Assembly (NCBI RefSeq): GCF_014207745.1
Contig: NZ_JACHJB010000001.1
Location: forward strand, 2,666,001-2,730,000
DNA: 64,000 bases
Direction of reading: 5' to 3'
From: Nonomuraea muscovyensis
Lineage (GTDB): Bacteria; Actinomycetota; Actinomycetes; Streptosporangiales; Streptosporangiaceae
Shown here: positions 1-8,512 of the stretch, piece by piece
Layout of the letters: each line of letters opens with the position of its first letter
How positions within the stretch are numbered: position 1 is the stretch's first letter
The notes under the pieces: generated by a model
Database searches by the model: none
What the model saw: only the letters and a program-made list of their open reading frames with translations
Told to the model about the DNA's origin: nothing
Translations under genes and position numbers: made by a program

Positions 1-1236
1 CAGCACCGTGGCGTCGTAGACCGGATGCTCGCCCATGCTCTCGATCGAGGCGACCTCGTCCCAGAAGACGTCGTTTGTCGCCAGCATCTCCAATCCGGCG
101 TCGTCCAGGATCGTCGCCACCCGGGCGAGGCGCTCACGGCTGGGCGCATGCTTCCACAAGGTGCTGCCGCAGAACTGTGTCCCCAACTCGGCGGAAAACG
201 CCCGCTGGGTCATGCCCTTCTCCGCCAGCGCGTCACGTACGCGGCCCCAGACCCCACGCGGAATCGTGTCGAGGTTCGTGTTGCCCTTGACCGCCCGCAA
301 TGCCGAGATGCTGCAAGTGGCATGCTTGGCCCGTTCGCCGTGCACGCCCACCTTCTCCAGGAACCGGAGCTGGTTCTCCGCGCCGTAGACGTGCAGCTGA
401 AATCCCGGCCGGTTGTCGCCCTTCTGCGTCGTCTTGACGCGAGTCATCACGTTGAACCTGAGGAGCAGTTGCGCGACGTCGTCGATCAGACGTCGACTCG
501 TCGAGCCGTAGTAGATCCGCGACTGGCCCAGCTTTTCGTCCCACCAGACGCATCCGTCCGTCGCCCACAGATGCCGCAGGAACAGGGCGATCTGGTCCTT
601 GGACAGAGAGAAGACCCCCTGGGGGACGAATTTCTCGTGACTACGAAGGCCGAACAGGCCCAGGTCGTCGAGCCAGGCGGCGATGGGGTTGCGCTTGCCG
701 TGGGTGAGCCGGTAGGGGGCGGGCAGCCGCAGCGTGGTAACCCGCGCGGCTGCATATTCGTCGCGGATCGCGCTGACCCCGAAATGCAGAGCCGCCTTCG
801 TGACCGCCTCCAGGCAAGCCTCGTCTCTGCTCGCGTACCGAATCGGCTGGTTCTTGACGAACGAACCATCTCCAATCATGTGCCCCAGAAGGACGACCTC
901 CTCCGCGGGCCACTCCTGAAGATCCCGAGGGGCCAGGACGTGGCGCGGAACAGCGAGGCGGGTGCCTGGGCCGATCTCTCCCAGTGGACGCCAGCCGTCG
1001 TAGGTCATGAAGGGGTGGTTGGCCGTCGCCTTGACTTCCCGACCCGAGGTCAGCCGGAGCTTGAAGACCTCCTTCGTGCCGCTGGGGAAGACATGCGTCA
1101 TGGTGCGCCGCACGAGCCGCAGATTCGCGTCCAGAGACCACACGGGGATGTCGCGCTCACCCGACTCCAGGAGCTCGCCCATCGACACCTCGGCTCCCGT
1201 GTCGGCTCGGAGGACTCGGGCATCCGCCGTCAAGCA
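1..1236 (-). other. Intein 2 of DnaB (Cys1 type, LAGLIDADG endonuclease), C-terminus outside window
   Basis: Starts at Cys784 directly after SDLRESG, the site also used by the Mycobacterium tuberculosis and Synechocystis DnaB inteins. At least 412 residues are present; the window ends in block F (EHPVYDATVL), so only about a dozen residues including the terminal His-Asn should be missing. Block A is CLTADARVL and block B contains TANHPF. Two dodecapeptide endonuclease motifs are visible with acidic residues kept (VLLGHMIGDGS and LFLRHLWATDG). The length matches the roughly 416-residue M. tuberculosis intein. An autocatalytic class 1 mechanism is inferred from Cys1. Confidence 0.93.
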
Positions 1237-3585
1237 GCCCGACTCACGCAGATCGCTCACTTGGGGGCGTTTGTCCGTGCGCTGCTCGGGGCCACGGTTG
1301 AGCTGGGAGATGGCGATGACCGGGACCTCGAGCTCCTTTGCCAGCAGCTTGATGGCACGGGAGATCTCCGACACCTCGTTCTGGCGGCTCTCGGTCTTCT
1401 TCGGCGAGCTCATCAGCTGGAGGTAGTCGATGACCACGAACCTCAGGTCGTTGCGCTGCTTGAGCCGCCGGCACTTGGCCCGGATCTCCATCATCGACAT
1501 GTTGGGCGAGTCGTCGATGAACAGCGGGGCCTCGGCCACCTCGCTCATCCGGCGCGCGAGCCGGGTCCAGTCGTCGTCGCTCATCATGCCGGACCGCATC
1601 GACTGCAGCGACACCCGCGCCTCGGCCGACAGCAGGCGCATGGTGATCTCGTTGCGCGACATCTCCAGCGAGAAGATGACGGTGGTCATCCCGTGCTTGA
1701 TGGCCGCCGACCGGGCGAAGTCGAGCCCGAGCGTGCTGTTGTGCGTGGGGATGCAGCTTCTGCTCGCCAGGTACATGTGGTCGGCGTTGTCCACCTCGAC
1801 ACAGCGCACAGGCCGCGACCCGACGGGGCGTACATCCACGATGTGGCGGACGCGCGTCGAGGGGTGGGCGGTGCGGGCCTGCCGCTCCGCCTTGCGGGGC
1901 AGGCGGAACACCTTCTCCGCCGTGGTGAAACTGATCATGTAGCAGGTGGAGGGCGACCCCGTGTGGCCCCTGACCGGTTCGGTACGCATCGTCGCCCTGT
2001 GGCCCAGGCTGAGGATCAGCTCATGCACGTCGTACGCGAGCCGCCGGTTCGTCACGGCGAGCTGGATCCGGCCGGAGCGGTCGACGTGACCGTCGGTGTC
2101 GAGCAGACCCGCCAGCAGGTCGTGGCGCTGGCGCCTTGACGCGCGCAGGTAGGACTGCGGGATGTGCTTGTCGCCGAGGACACCGAGTGTGCGCAGGATG
2201 CCGCTGACGGTGCCCTCCGTACGGTGGCACGCCCGGCACCGCGAGATGGCACCGGTGGGGGCGCCGCATTCGCGGCACATCAGCGTGGATGCCTCGTAGG
2301 TGATGGAAGACCCGACCCTGGTGATCGTGAGACCCTCGCCCTCCAGGCCGGCGATGATCTCAGGCTCGACCGTGGTCAAGCGGGCGGCGGCGGTCTCCCC
2401 GTCACCCAGCCAGACGCCGAGCGCGTACGGCGGGAGCGGCAGGTCTCGCTCGTCGAGCTCGAAAGCCGCCGAGACCGCGACAGCGTGGCTGGGGCGCTGG
2501 CCGGCCGTCGGGCACCTCAGCGTCGCGGCGATCTCCTCGGTGGTGACCACACCGTCGTGCACGGCCGTCGTGGCGGAACTCGCCGGTGCCCTCTCGGGAA
2601 ACGCGCCCGGCAGCGCCGCGGTGGGACGGGCTGGGGCAGTCGGCGGGTGGGCGCGCGCCGGCCCTCCGACCGCCACGGGGGCCGCGCGGGTGACCCGTGT
2701 GGTGGTGGTGCGCCACTGGTGCTGCGCGTCAGCGACGATCACTGTGCCGTCGCTGAACTCCACCTCGTAGCACGGCCTGTCGTCCATGACCTCGGTGGCC
2801 GCGACGACGCGGGTCGGCCTGCCGTCGGCGCCGATCAGCTGGTCGCCCACCCGGACCTCGCCCATCGTCGTCCAGCCCGTCGGCGTGGGAAGGGGCGTGT
2901 CGAGCGCGAGCGCCTTCCCGATGGCCGGGCGGGCGGCGACGACGATCATCTGGCCGGAGTGGAGGCCGTTGGTGAGCTGGTCGAGGTCCTGGAAGCCGGT
3001 GGGGACGCCGACCATCTGGCCGCCGCGGCTGCCGATGGCCTCCAGCTCGTCGAGGGCGCCCGGCATGATGTCGGCCAGCGGGGCGTAGTCCTCGGAGGTG
3101 CGGCGCTCGGTGACCTTGTAGATCTCGGCCTGGGCCCGGTCGACGAGGTCGTCGACCTCTTCGTTGTTGCCGCCGTAGCCGAAGGAGACGATGCGGGTGC
3201 CGGCCTCGATGAGCCGGCGGAGGATGGCCTGCTCGCGGACGATCTTGGCGTAGTAGCCGGCGTTGGCCGCCGTGGGGACGACGGCCGTCAGGGTGTGGAG
3301 GTAGGCGGCGCCGCCGACCCGGGCCATCTCGCCGCGTTTCTGCAGCTCGTCGAAGACGGTGACGGCGTCGGCGGGCTCGCCTCGGCCGTAGAGGTCGGTG
3401 ATGACGTCGTAGATCATCTGGTGGGCGGGCCGGTAGAAGTCGTCGGCCTTGATGATCTCGACGACGTCCGCGACCGCGTCCTTGGAGAGCAGCATGCCGC
3501 CCAGGACCGACTGCTCCGCCTCGATGTTGCTGGGCGGCGTGCGTTCGAAGCCGGGACCCGCACCGGTCTCTTCGTCAATGCTCAC
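1..3585 (-). CDS. dnaB: Replicative DNA helicase DnaB, intein-containing, 3' end outside window
   Basis: Hexameric 5'-3' helicase that unwinds the replication fork. The GTG start at 3585 follows a GAGGGGG ribosome site; 1195 codons are open to the window edge with no stop. Three extein pieces are visible: residues 1-224 (N-terminal domain and the start of the RecA core, ending in the P-loop ARPAIGK), residues 617-783 (STLGLDFA..., Walker B VIDYLQL, ending SDLRESG), and the remainder beyond the edge. Two in-frame inteins separate them, one inside the P-loop and one before the expected SxEQDAD segment, so a working helicase needs two splicing events. It lies just upstream, by orientation, of nothing on its own strand; the neighbour at 3870 is divergent, and four DnaA-box-like motifs sit in the shared intergenic region. 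The rplI-ssb cluster nearby fits the usual actinobacterial replication/ribosome neighbourhood. Identity is certain; the C-terminus is unseen. Confidence 0.97.
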   Translation of the reverse strand, partial: MSIDEETGAGPGFERTPPSNIEAEQSVLGGMLLSKDAVADVVEIIKADDFYRPAHQMIYDVITDLYGRGEPADAVTVFDELQKRGEMARVGGAAYLHTLTAVVPTAANAGYYAKIVREQAILRRLIEAGTRIVSFGYGGNNEEVDDLVDRAQAEIYKVTERRTSEDYAPLADIMPGALDELEAIGSRGGQMVGVPTGFQDLDQLTNGLHSGQMIVVAARPAIGKALALDTPLPTPTGWTTMGEVRVGDQLIGADGRPTRVVAATEVMDDRPCYEVEFSDGTVIVADAQHQWRTTTTRVTRAAPVAVGGPARAHPPTAPARPTAALPGAFPERAPASSATTAVHDGVVTTEEIAATLRCPTAGQRPSHAVAVSAAFELDERDLPLPPYALGVWLGDGETAAARLTTVEPEIIAGLEGEGLTITRVGSSITYEASTLMCRECGAPTGAISRCRACHRTEGTVSGILRTLGVLGDKHIPQSYLRASRRQRHDLLAGLLDTDGHVDRSGRIQLAVTNRRLAYDVHELILSLGHRATMRTEPVRGHTGSPSTCYMISFTTAEKVFRLPRKAERQARTAHPSTRVRHIVDVRPVGSRPVRCVEVDNADHMYLASRSCIPTHNSTLGLDFARSAAIKHGMTTVIFSLEMSRNEITMRLLSAEARVSLQSMRSGMMSDDDWTRLARRMSEVAEAPLFIDDSPNMSMMEIRAKCRRLKQRNDLRFVVIDYLQLMSSPKKTESRQNEVSEISRAIKLLAKELEVPVIAISQLNRGPEQRTDKRPQVSDLRESGCLTADARVLRADTGAEVSMGELLESGERDIPVWSLDANLRLVRRTMTHVFPSGTKEVFKLRLTSGREVKATANHPFMTYDGWRPLGEIGPGTRLAVPRHVLAPRDLQEWPAEEVVLLGHMIGDGSFVKNQPIRYASRDEACLEAVTKAALHFGVSAIRDEYAAARVTTLRLPAPYRLTHGKRNPIAAWLDDLGLFGLRSHEKFVPQGVFSLSKDQIALFLRHLWATDGCVWWDEKLGQSRIYYGSTSRRLIDDVAQLLLRFNVMTRVKTTQKGDNRPGFQLHVYGAENQLRFLEKVGVHGERAKHATCSISALRAVKGNTNLDTIPRGVWGRVRDALAEKGMTQRAFSAELGTQFCGSTLWKHAPSRERLARVATILDDAGLEMLATNDVFWDEVASIESMGEHPVYDATVL
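1738..2913 (-). other. Intein 1 of DnaB (class 3, P-loop insertion, with LAGLIDADG endonuclease)
   Basis: 392-residue intein, DnaB residues 225-616, inserted between GK and ST of the Walker A motif. It begins with Ala (ALALDTPLP), not Cys or Ser, and ends PTHN followed by extein Ser. The three residues that mark class 3 inteins are present: Trp in block B (AQHQW), Cys in block F (RCVEV, residue 595) and Thr in block G (PTHN); in known class 3 inteins that block F Cys starts splicing. Two LAGLIDADG motifs are intact (ALGVWLGDGE around 388-397, LLAGLLDTDG around 490-499) with their acidic residues, so the homing endonuclease looks functional. Between them lies a CxxC-x9-CxxC zinc ribbon (Cys 437, 440, 450, 453). 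Mycobacteriophage and mycobacterial DnaB P-loop inteins are the known relatives. Confidence 0.93.
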
Positions 3586-3840
3586 CGCGCCCCCTCGACA
3601 ACCCTTGCGGCGGTCGCACCACCCCCACTTGTAGTCGACCGGGCTGACAGTTTCGCGGGTTCGACGGACGTCGGCAACGCGGCCTGTGGATAACCCTGTG
3701 GACAGCCTGTGCATGACAGTCCCCAGGGTGTGAAAGCACTGTGGACAGAACCTGTGGATAACTCCGAAGATCATCCACCACACCCACTCTGAGCAGGCAC
3801 GACTTCATCCACCGACTGTGGAGAAAAGAAAGTTGGCCCC
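3586..3840. promoter_or_regulatory. dnaB/MATE divergent intergenic region with a cluster of DnaA-box-like motifs
   Basis: Contains TGTGGATAA at 3685-3693 and 3753-3761, and TGTGGACAG at 3697-3705 and 3740-3748, i.e. four near-consensus DnaA boxes (complement TTATCCACA or CTGTCCACA) within 77 bp, plus a weaker TGTGGAGAA at 3818. No gene is supported in this stretch. The position ahead of dnaB suggests DnaA binding or titration; that is inference. Confidence 0.6.
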
Positions 3841-3849
3841 AGATGCCCG

Positions 3850-3880
3850 GTAATGGGCATAATAGTCAAATGCCCATTAC
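3850..3880. promoter_or_regulatory. Inverted repeat overlapping the MATE start codon
   Basis: A perfect 11-bp inverted repeat, GTAATGGGCAT (3850-3860) and ATGCCCATTAC (3870-3880), separated by 9 bp. The right arm contains the chosen ATG at 3870, and a CATAAT -10-like hexamer lies at 3859-3864. This looks like an operator that would cover a leaderless transcription start; the regulator is unknown. Confidence 0.55.
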
Positions 3881-5171
3881 ACGCCAGGACAGGGAGATCC
3901 TCCGGCTTGCGGTGCCCGCGTTCGGCGCGCTGGTCGCCGAGCCGCTGTTCCTGCTGGCCGATTACGCGATCGTCGGCCACGGGCTGGGGACCACGGCCGT
4001 GGGCGCCCTGGGCGTGGCGGGCACGGTGCTGGCGACGATGGTCAACCTCTGCGTCTTCCTGGCCTACGGCACCACGGCCACCGTGGCCCGCCAGAGCGGC
4101 GCGGGCAACCACGGGCAGGCCATGCGCGGCGGTGTGGACGGCATCTGGCTGGCGCTGGCCATCGGCGTCGCGCTCGTCGCGCTCTGCTGGCCCGCCGCCC
4201 CGGCCATCGTCGGGATGTTCGGCGCGCCGCCGGGCCAGACGGAGGAGGCCGTGACCTACCTGCGCATCAGCCTGCTCGGCGCCCCGTCCATGCTGGTCGT
4301 GCTGGCGGGCACGGGCGTGCTGCGGGGGCTGCAGGACACCGCCACCCCGCTGGTCGTGGCGGTCGGCTCGTTCGCGCTCAACGCCGCGCTGAACGCCTGG
4401 TTCGTGCTCGGCATGGACTGGGGCATCGCCGGGTCCGCCTGGGGGACCGTGCTGGCACAGACGCTCGGCGCCGTCGTCTACGTAACCGTGGTCGTCAGGG
4501 GGGCGCGGCGGCTCGGCACGCGGCTGCTGCCCGACCTGGCCGGGGTCAGGCAGGCCGGTACGGCCGGCGTCGCCCTGCTGATCCGGACCGTCTGCCTGCG
4601 GATCGTCCTCATCGTCGCCACCGTGGTGGCCACCAGGATGGGCGAGGCGGAGCTGGCCGCGTACGCCATCGCGACCCAGGTGTGGACCCTGCTGGCCCTC
4701 GCCCTGGACGCCATCGCGATCGCCGGGCAGGCCATCACCGGCCGCACGCTCGGCGCCGGCGACGCGGAGGCCACCAAGGAGGCGACCCGGCGCATGGTGC
4801 GCTGGGGCGTCTGGTCGGGCATCGTGCTGGCGGTGCTGGTCCTCGCGGCCAGACCGCTGCTGCCCGGACTGTTCGACGCGGACCCGCAGGTCACCGAGCA
4901 GTTGCTGGCCGTGCTGTGGCCGGTGGCGCTGCTCCAGCCGCTGTGCGGCGTGGTGTTCGTACTCGACGGGGTGCTGATCGGCGCGGGAGACCAGCGCTAC
5001 CTCGCGTGGGCGGGCGTGTGGACGACGCTCGCCTACCTGCCGGCCGCGTTCCTGACGGCCGATTTCGGCATCGTTGCGCTTTGGTGCGCGCTTGGCCTGT
5101 GGATGTTCGCACGTTTGATCACGCTGGTCCGGCGGGCCGCCGGGACTGCCTGGCTGGTGACCGGGGCGTAA
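3870..5171 (+). CDS. MATE family efflux transporter (DinF-like)
   Basis: Inner-membrane cation-coupled multidrug/metabolite exporter of the MOP superfamily. The 433-residue protein has the usual 12 hydrophobic segments and the DinF-type N-terminus (LRLAVPAFGALVAEPLF, then ADYAIVGHGLGT). I chose ATG 3870 (MPITRQ) rather than ATG 3843, because 3870 has no Shine-Dalgarno but lies 5 bases after a CATAAT -10 element, as in leaderless genes, and homologues begin close to the first helix. It is transcribed away from dnaB, and the start overlaps an 11-bp inverted repeat that may be its operator. Substrate cannot be told from sequence. The next gene, an APC permease, begins 69 bp downstream and may be co-transcribed. 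Confidence 0.9.
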   Translation: MPITRQDREILRLAVPAFGALVAEPLFLLADYAIVGHGLGTTAVGALGVAGTVLATMVNLCVFLAYGTTATVARQSGAGNHGQAMRGGVDGIWLALAIGVALVALCWPAAPAIVGMFGAPPGQTEEAVTYLRISLLGAPSMLVVLAGTGVLRGLQDTATPLVVAVGSFALNAALNAWFVLGMDWGIAGSAWGTVLAQTLGAVVYVTVVVRGARRLGTRLLPDLAGVRQAGTAGVALLIRTVCLRIVLIVATVVATRMGEAELAAYAIATQVWTLLALALDAIAIAGQAITGRTLGAGDAEATKEATRRMVRWGVWSGIVLAVLVLAARPLLPGLFDADPQVTEQLLAVLWPVALLQPLCGVVFVLDGVLIGAGDQRYLAWAGVWTTLAYLPAAFLTADFGIVALWCALGLWMFARLITLVRRAAGTAWLVTGA

Positions 5172-5240
5172 CCGTCCTGTGCTTGCCGTGGCAGGAGTGG
5201 TGAGGCACTGTGGGCGAGTTCCACGAGCGGAGTGTGCCTA

Positions 5241-6725
5241 TTGTCCACGATTCTCCGACGTCTTCCCCCCAGCGAGGCGACTGGGTTGCGCACGGGTGCC
5301 CGGCACAGCCTTGCCGAGCTCTACCGGCCGGCCGACCTCGTCGTCCTCGGCCTGGGCGTGACGATCGGGGCGGGCATCTTCAGCGTCGCCGGCCGGCAGG
5401 CCGCCACCATGGCCGGGCCCGGCGTGATCCTCTCGTTCATGATCGCGGGCATCGCGGCGCTGCTCGCGTGCCTGTGCTACGCCGAGCTGTCATCCACGAT
5501 GCCGGCCTCGGGCAGCGCCTACACCTTCACCTACGTGATCTTCGGTGAGGTCTGGGCGTGGATCATCGGCTGGGCGCTCATCTTGGAACTCCAGCTCGCC
5601 GCGGCAGTGGTCGCGCGCGCGTGGGGCGAGCTCACCGTGCGGGCCATCGCGAACTTCGGCGTCCAGCTGCCCGCGCCCGACCTCGTCGTGGACCTGCTCG
5701 TGCTGCTCATCCTGGGGCTGCTCGCCGCCACCGTCGCGCTCAACGCGCGGATCGGACTGCGGGCCCTGTGGGTCATGGTGGCGGCCAAGCTGCTGGCCAT
5801 CGGCGCCGTCATCGTCGTGGGGGCCTTCCACGTCGTGCCGGCCAACTTCGGCGACTTCTACGCCGACCCCAAGCCGCTGGACGAGCCGTCCACGACCGTC
5901 CTCGACGTCTTCCTGGGACAGAGCCACGCCTTCGGCTGGTTCGGCATCTTCGCCGCGGCGCCGGCCATCGCCTTCGCCTACATCGGCTTCGACATCGTGG
6001 CCACCGCGGCCGAGGAGACCGTCAACGCGCCCCGGGCGGTGCCGAAGGGCATGATCCGCAGCCTGGTCCTCGCCACGATCATCTACATCGCGGTGGCCGT
6101 GGTCATGGTGGGCATGATCCCGTACACCCGGATCTCCCTGGACGCGCCGCTGTCCAGCGCGTTCCGCGGCGTGGGCGTCGACTGGATGGCGCACGTCATC
6201 GACATCGCCGCGGTGCTGGGCCTGACCACGGTGATCCTCGTGCTGCTCGTGGGGCAGACCCGGGTAATGTTCTCGATGGCCCGCGACGGCCTCATGCCGC
6301 GCCGGCTGGCCACGATCAGCCGTCGCTACCACACGCCGTCCCGGGTGACCCTGGTGATCGGCGGCATCGCGATCCTGCTGGCCGAGTTCGCGCCGGTGTC
6401 CACGCTGGAGCAGCTCGTCGTCATGGGGGCGCTGTTCGCGTTCATGTTCGTGGCGGCCGGAGTGATCGTGATGCGCCGCCGGATGCCGCACCTCGACCGC
6501 GGCTTCAGCGTGCCGCTGTCGCCGGCGCTGCCGGCCCTGTCGCTGCTCGCCACGCTCTGGCTCATGGTGAACCTGCACGTCATCACGTGGGTGTGGTTCG
6601 CACTGTGGATGCTCTTCGGCCTGCTCGTCTACCTCGGGTACGGCCGGCGTCACAGCCTGCTCGCCGCGCCGCGGCCGGCCCCGTTCCCCGACGCGGCCCC
6701 GGGCCGAGGCCGGCACCGCCGGTAG
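5241..6725 (+). CDS. APC superfamily amino acid permease
   Basis: 494-residue integral membrane protein of the amino acid-polyamine-organocation superfamily, YhdG/cationic amino acid transporter type. The N-terminal consensus is clear (DLVVLGLGVTIGAGIFSVAG) followed by SFMIAGIAALLACLCYAEL and ASGSAYTF, with about 12 membrane segments and a charged C-terminal tail. I start at TTG 5241 (MSTILRR) because GAGCGGAG at 5225-5232 is spaced 8 bases from it; GTG 5232 in the same frame is the alternative but leaves no spacing. Likely imports an amino acid; specificity unknown. Same strand as the MATE gene, and convergent with the ABC operon downstream. Confidence 0.9.
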   Translation: MSTILRRLPPSEATGLRTGARHSLAELYRPADLVVLGLGVTIGAGIFSVAGRQAATMAGPGVILSFMIAGIAALLACLCYAELSSTMPASGSAYTFTYVIFGEVWAWIIGWALILELQLAAAVVARAWGELTVRAIANFGVQLPAPDLVVDLLVLLILGLLAATVALNARIGLRALWVMVAAKLLAIGAVIVVGAFHVVPANFGDFYADPKPLDEPSTTVLDVFLGQSHAFGWFGIFAAAPAIAFAYIGFDIVATAAEETVNAPRAVPKGMIRSLVLATIIYIAVAVVMVGMIPYTRISLDAPLSSAFRGVGVDWMAHVIDIAAVLGLTTVILVLLVGQTRVMFSMARDGLMPRRLATISRRYHTPSRVTLVIGGIAILLAEFAPVSTLEQLVVMGALFAFMFVAAGVIVMRRRMPHLDRGFSVPLSPALPALSLLATLWLMVNLHVITWVWFALWMLFGLLVYLGYGRRHSLLAAPRPAPFPDAAPGRGRHRR

Positions 6726-6904
6726 CAAGGAGCTCGCAGTGCACAAATCCCATGACGTACCCCCACTGACCGCACTGTGGCGGGGCCGGCCTTTCGCTTC
6801 AGCAGGACTCCCGACAGCTTCTCAGGCCGGCCTTCATCTCCGCTGAGCCATCCTGGGGACCGCAGCCGTTGACCCTTCTGAAGATTCGAAGTCCGTACAG
6901 GCCC

Positions 6905-7648
6905 CTAGAACCGGCCCGCTTCGAGCACCGCGCGCAGGAAGTCGCGGGTGCGGGTGTGCTCCGGATCGTTGAAGATCTTCTCCGGCGGGCCCTGCTCCAG
7001 CACCACCCCACCGTCGAGAAAGCACACGGTGTCGGAGATGTCACGGCAGAAGCCCATCTCGTGCGTCGTCAGAATCATCGTCATGCCCGACTGCTTGAGC
7101 TCTCTGATGATCTCCAGCACCTCGACCACCAGCGCCGGGTCGAGCGCGGAGGTGACCTCGTCCAGCAGCATGAGCATCGGCTCGGTGGCCAGCGCGCGGA
7201 TGATGGCCACCCGCTGCTGCTGGCCGCCGGAGAGCTGGTCGGGGTAGGCGCGCGCCTTCGCGGCCAGCCCGAACCTGGTCAGCAGGTCGTGCGCCCGCTC
7301 CTCCGCCCGCGCCCGCGTCACCCCGTGCACCCGGCGCGGCGCGAGCGTGATGTTGTCGAGCACCGTCATGTGCGGAAACAGGTTGAACGCCTGGAACACG
7401 ATGCCGAGCCGCTTGCGCACGTCGTCGACGTCCACCCGCGGGTCGGTGATGTCCTGGCCGTCGAGCAGGATCACCCCGTCGTCGACGGTCTCCAGCAGGT
7501 TGACGCAGCGCAGCAGCGTGGACTTGCCGGAGCCGGACGCGCCGATCAGGCTGACGACCTCGTGCGGACGCACCTCCAGGTCGATGCCGCGCAGCACGCT
7601 GTGGTCACGGAAGTTCTTCCACACGCCATCGATGGTCAGCAGGCTCAT
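6905..7648 (-). CDS. Amino acid ABC transporter, ATP-binding protein
   Basis: 247-residue ATPase of the polar amino acid uptake family (GlnQ/ArtP type), driving import with the permease and lipoprotein encoded upstream. Walker A GASGSGKST, Q-loop VFQAFNLFPH, signature LSGGQQQR, Walker B LLDEVTSALDP and switch His in TTHEM are all intact. ATG 7648 overlaps the permease stop by 4 bp (ATGA), indicating translational coupling, and a purine-rich GGGGAG precedes it. It is the last gene of a three-gene operon transcribed 9382 to 6905. Confidence 0.95.
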   Translation of the reverse strand: MSLLTIDGVWKNFRDHSVLRGIDLEVRPHEVVSLIGASGSGKSTLLRCVNLLETVDDGVILLDGQDITDPRVDVDDVRKRLGIVFQAFNLFPHMTVLDNITLAPRRVHGVTRARAEERAHDLLTRFGLAAKARAYPDQLSGGQQQRVAIIRALATEPMLMLLDEVTSALDPALVVEVLEIIRELKQSGMTMILTTHEMGFCRDISDTVCFLDGGVVLEQGPPEKIFNDPEHTRTRDFLRAVLEAGRF

Positions 7649-8502
7649 GCTCCCCGCCTCCTCCTGGTGCGCTCGGCCAGGTGGTCGGTGAGCCTGGCCA
7701 TGGGGATGGTGAGCAGGATGAACAGCAGCGCCGCCGCCAGGTAGGGCGTGTAGTTGAACGTGCTCGCCGCGTGGATCTGCGCCTGGCGCAGCGCCTCCAG
7801 CGGGCCGATGGTGGCCACCAGCGCGGTGTCCTTCTGCAGCGAGACGAAGTCGTTCAGCAGCGGGGGGACGACCCTGCGGGTGGCCTGGGGCAGGACGACG
7901 TGGCGCAGGGTCTTGGCGTGGCTGAGGCCCAGGGAGCGGCCCGCGGCCACCTGGCTGGGGTGGATGGAGTCGATGCCCGACCGGAACACCTCGGCCACGT
8001 ACGCGCCGTAGGACAGCGTCAGCGCGATGATGCCCAGGGTCACCAGATCGGTGGGGATGCCCTGCAGGTTGAGTGCCGGCAGCCCGAACCCGATCAGGAA
8101 GATCACCAGGATCGTGGGCACCCCACGGAAGATGTCGGTGTAGAGCGTGGCCAGCGCCCGGATCGGGAAGAAGGCCGGCGTCCTGATGCCCCGGGCGAAC
8201 GCCACGAGCAGGCCCACGAGGAGGATGCACGGCTCGGCGATCAGGAAGATCTTGATGTTGAGCAGGAAGCCTGCCGCCACGTCGGGCAGCGCGTCAGCGA
8301 ACACCTCGCCGTTGAAGAACTTTTCCCGCACGCGGGGCCAGCCCGGCGCGTTGGTCACGACCACCACGAGGAGGACGGCGAACACGAACGTGGAGGCGGT
8401 CGCGATCGAGGCCGAGCGGCGGGCCCGCGACCTGCGGACCCGCTCGCGCTCCCGCTGCCGGTCGCTCTTGACCCAGGCCGGGCCGGCAGGCATGTCGCTC
8501 AT
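7645..8502 (-). CDS. Amino acid ABC transporter, permease
   Basis: 285-residue inner-membrane permease of the HisM/GlnP family. The N-terminus is a basic cytoplasmic tail (RQRERERVRRSRARR), then about five or six membrane helices. The family EAA loop is visible as EVFRSGIDSIHPSQVAAGRSLGLS, which contacts the ATPase. Only one permease gene is present, so a homodimer is expected. The start lies 10 bp after the binding-protein stop, and its end overlaps the ATPase gene by 4 bp. Confidence 0.95.
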   Translation of the reverse strand: MSDMPAGPAWVKSDRQRERERVRRSRARRSASIATASTFVFAVLLVVVVTNAPGWPRVREKFFNGEVFADALPDVAAGFLLNIKIFLIAEPCILLVGLLVAFARGIRTPAFFPIRALATLYTDIFRGVPTILVIFLIGFGLPALNLQGIPTDLVTLGIIALTLSYGAYVAEVFRSGIDSIHPSQVAAGRSLGLSHAKTLRHVVLPQATRRVVPPLLNDFVSLQKDTALVATIGPLEALRQAQIHAASTFNYTPYLAAALLFILLTIPMARLTDHLAERTRRRRGA

Positions 8503-8512
8503 CGGCCGTCGG

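Noticed and set aside
25..3693. Very long open frames on the plus strand opposite dnaB
   Set aside because: They mirror the dnaB and intein codons on the other strand, give His/Arg/Gly-rich translations without domains, and the minus frame shows unmistakable DnaB and intein motifs.
5490..6746. 418-codon minus-strand frame opposite the APC permease
   Set aside because: Composition is His/Arg/Asp-rich antisense of membrane-helix codons; the plus strand encodes a clear permease.
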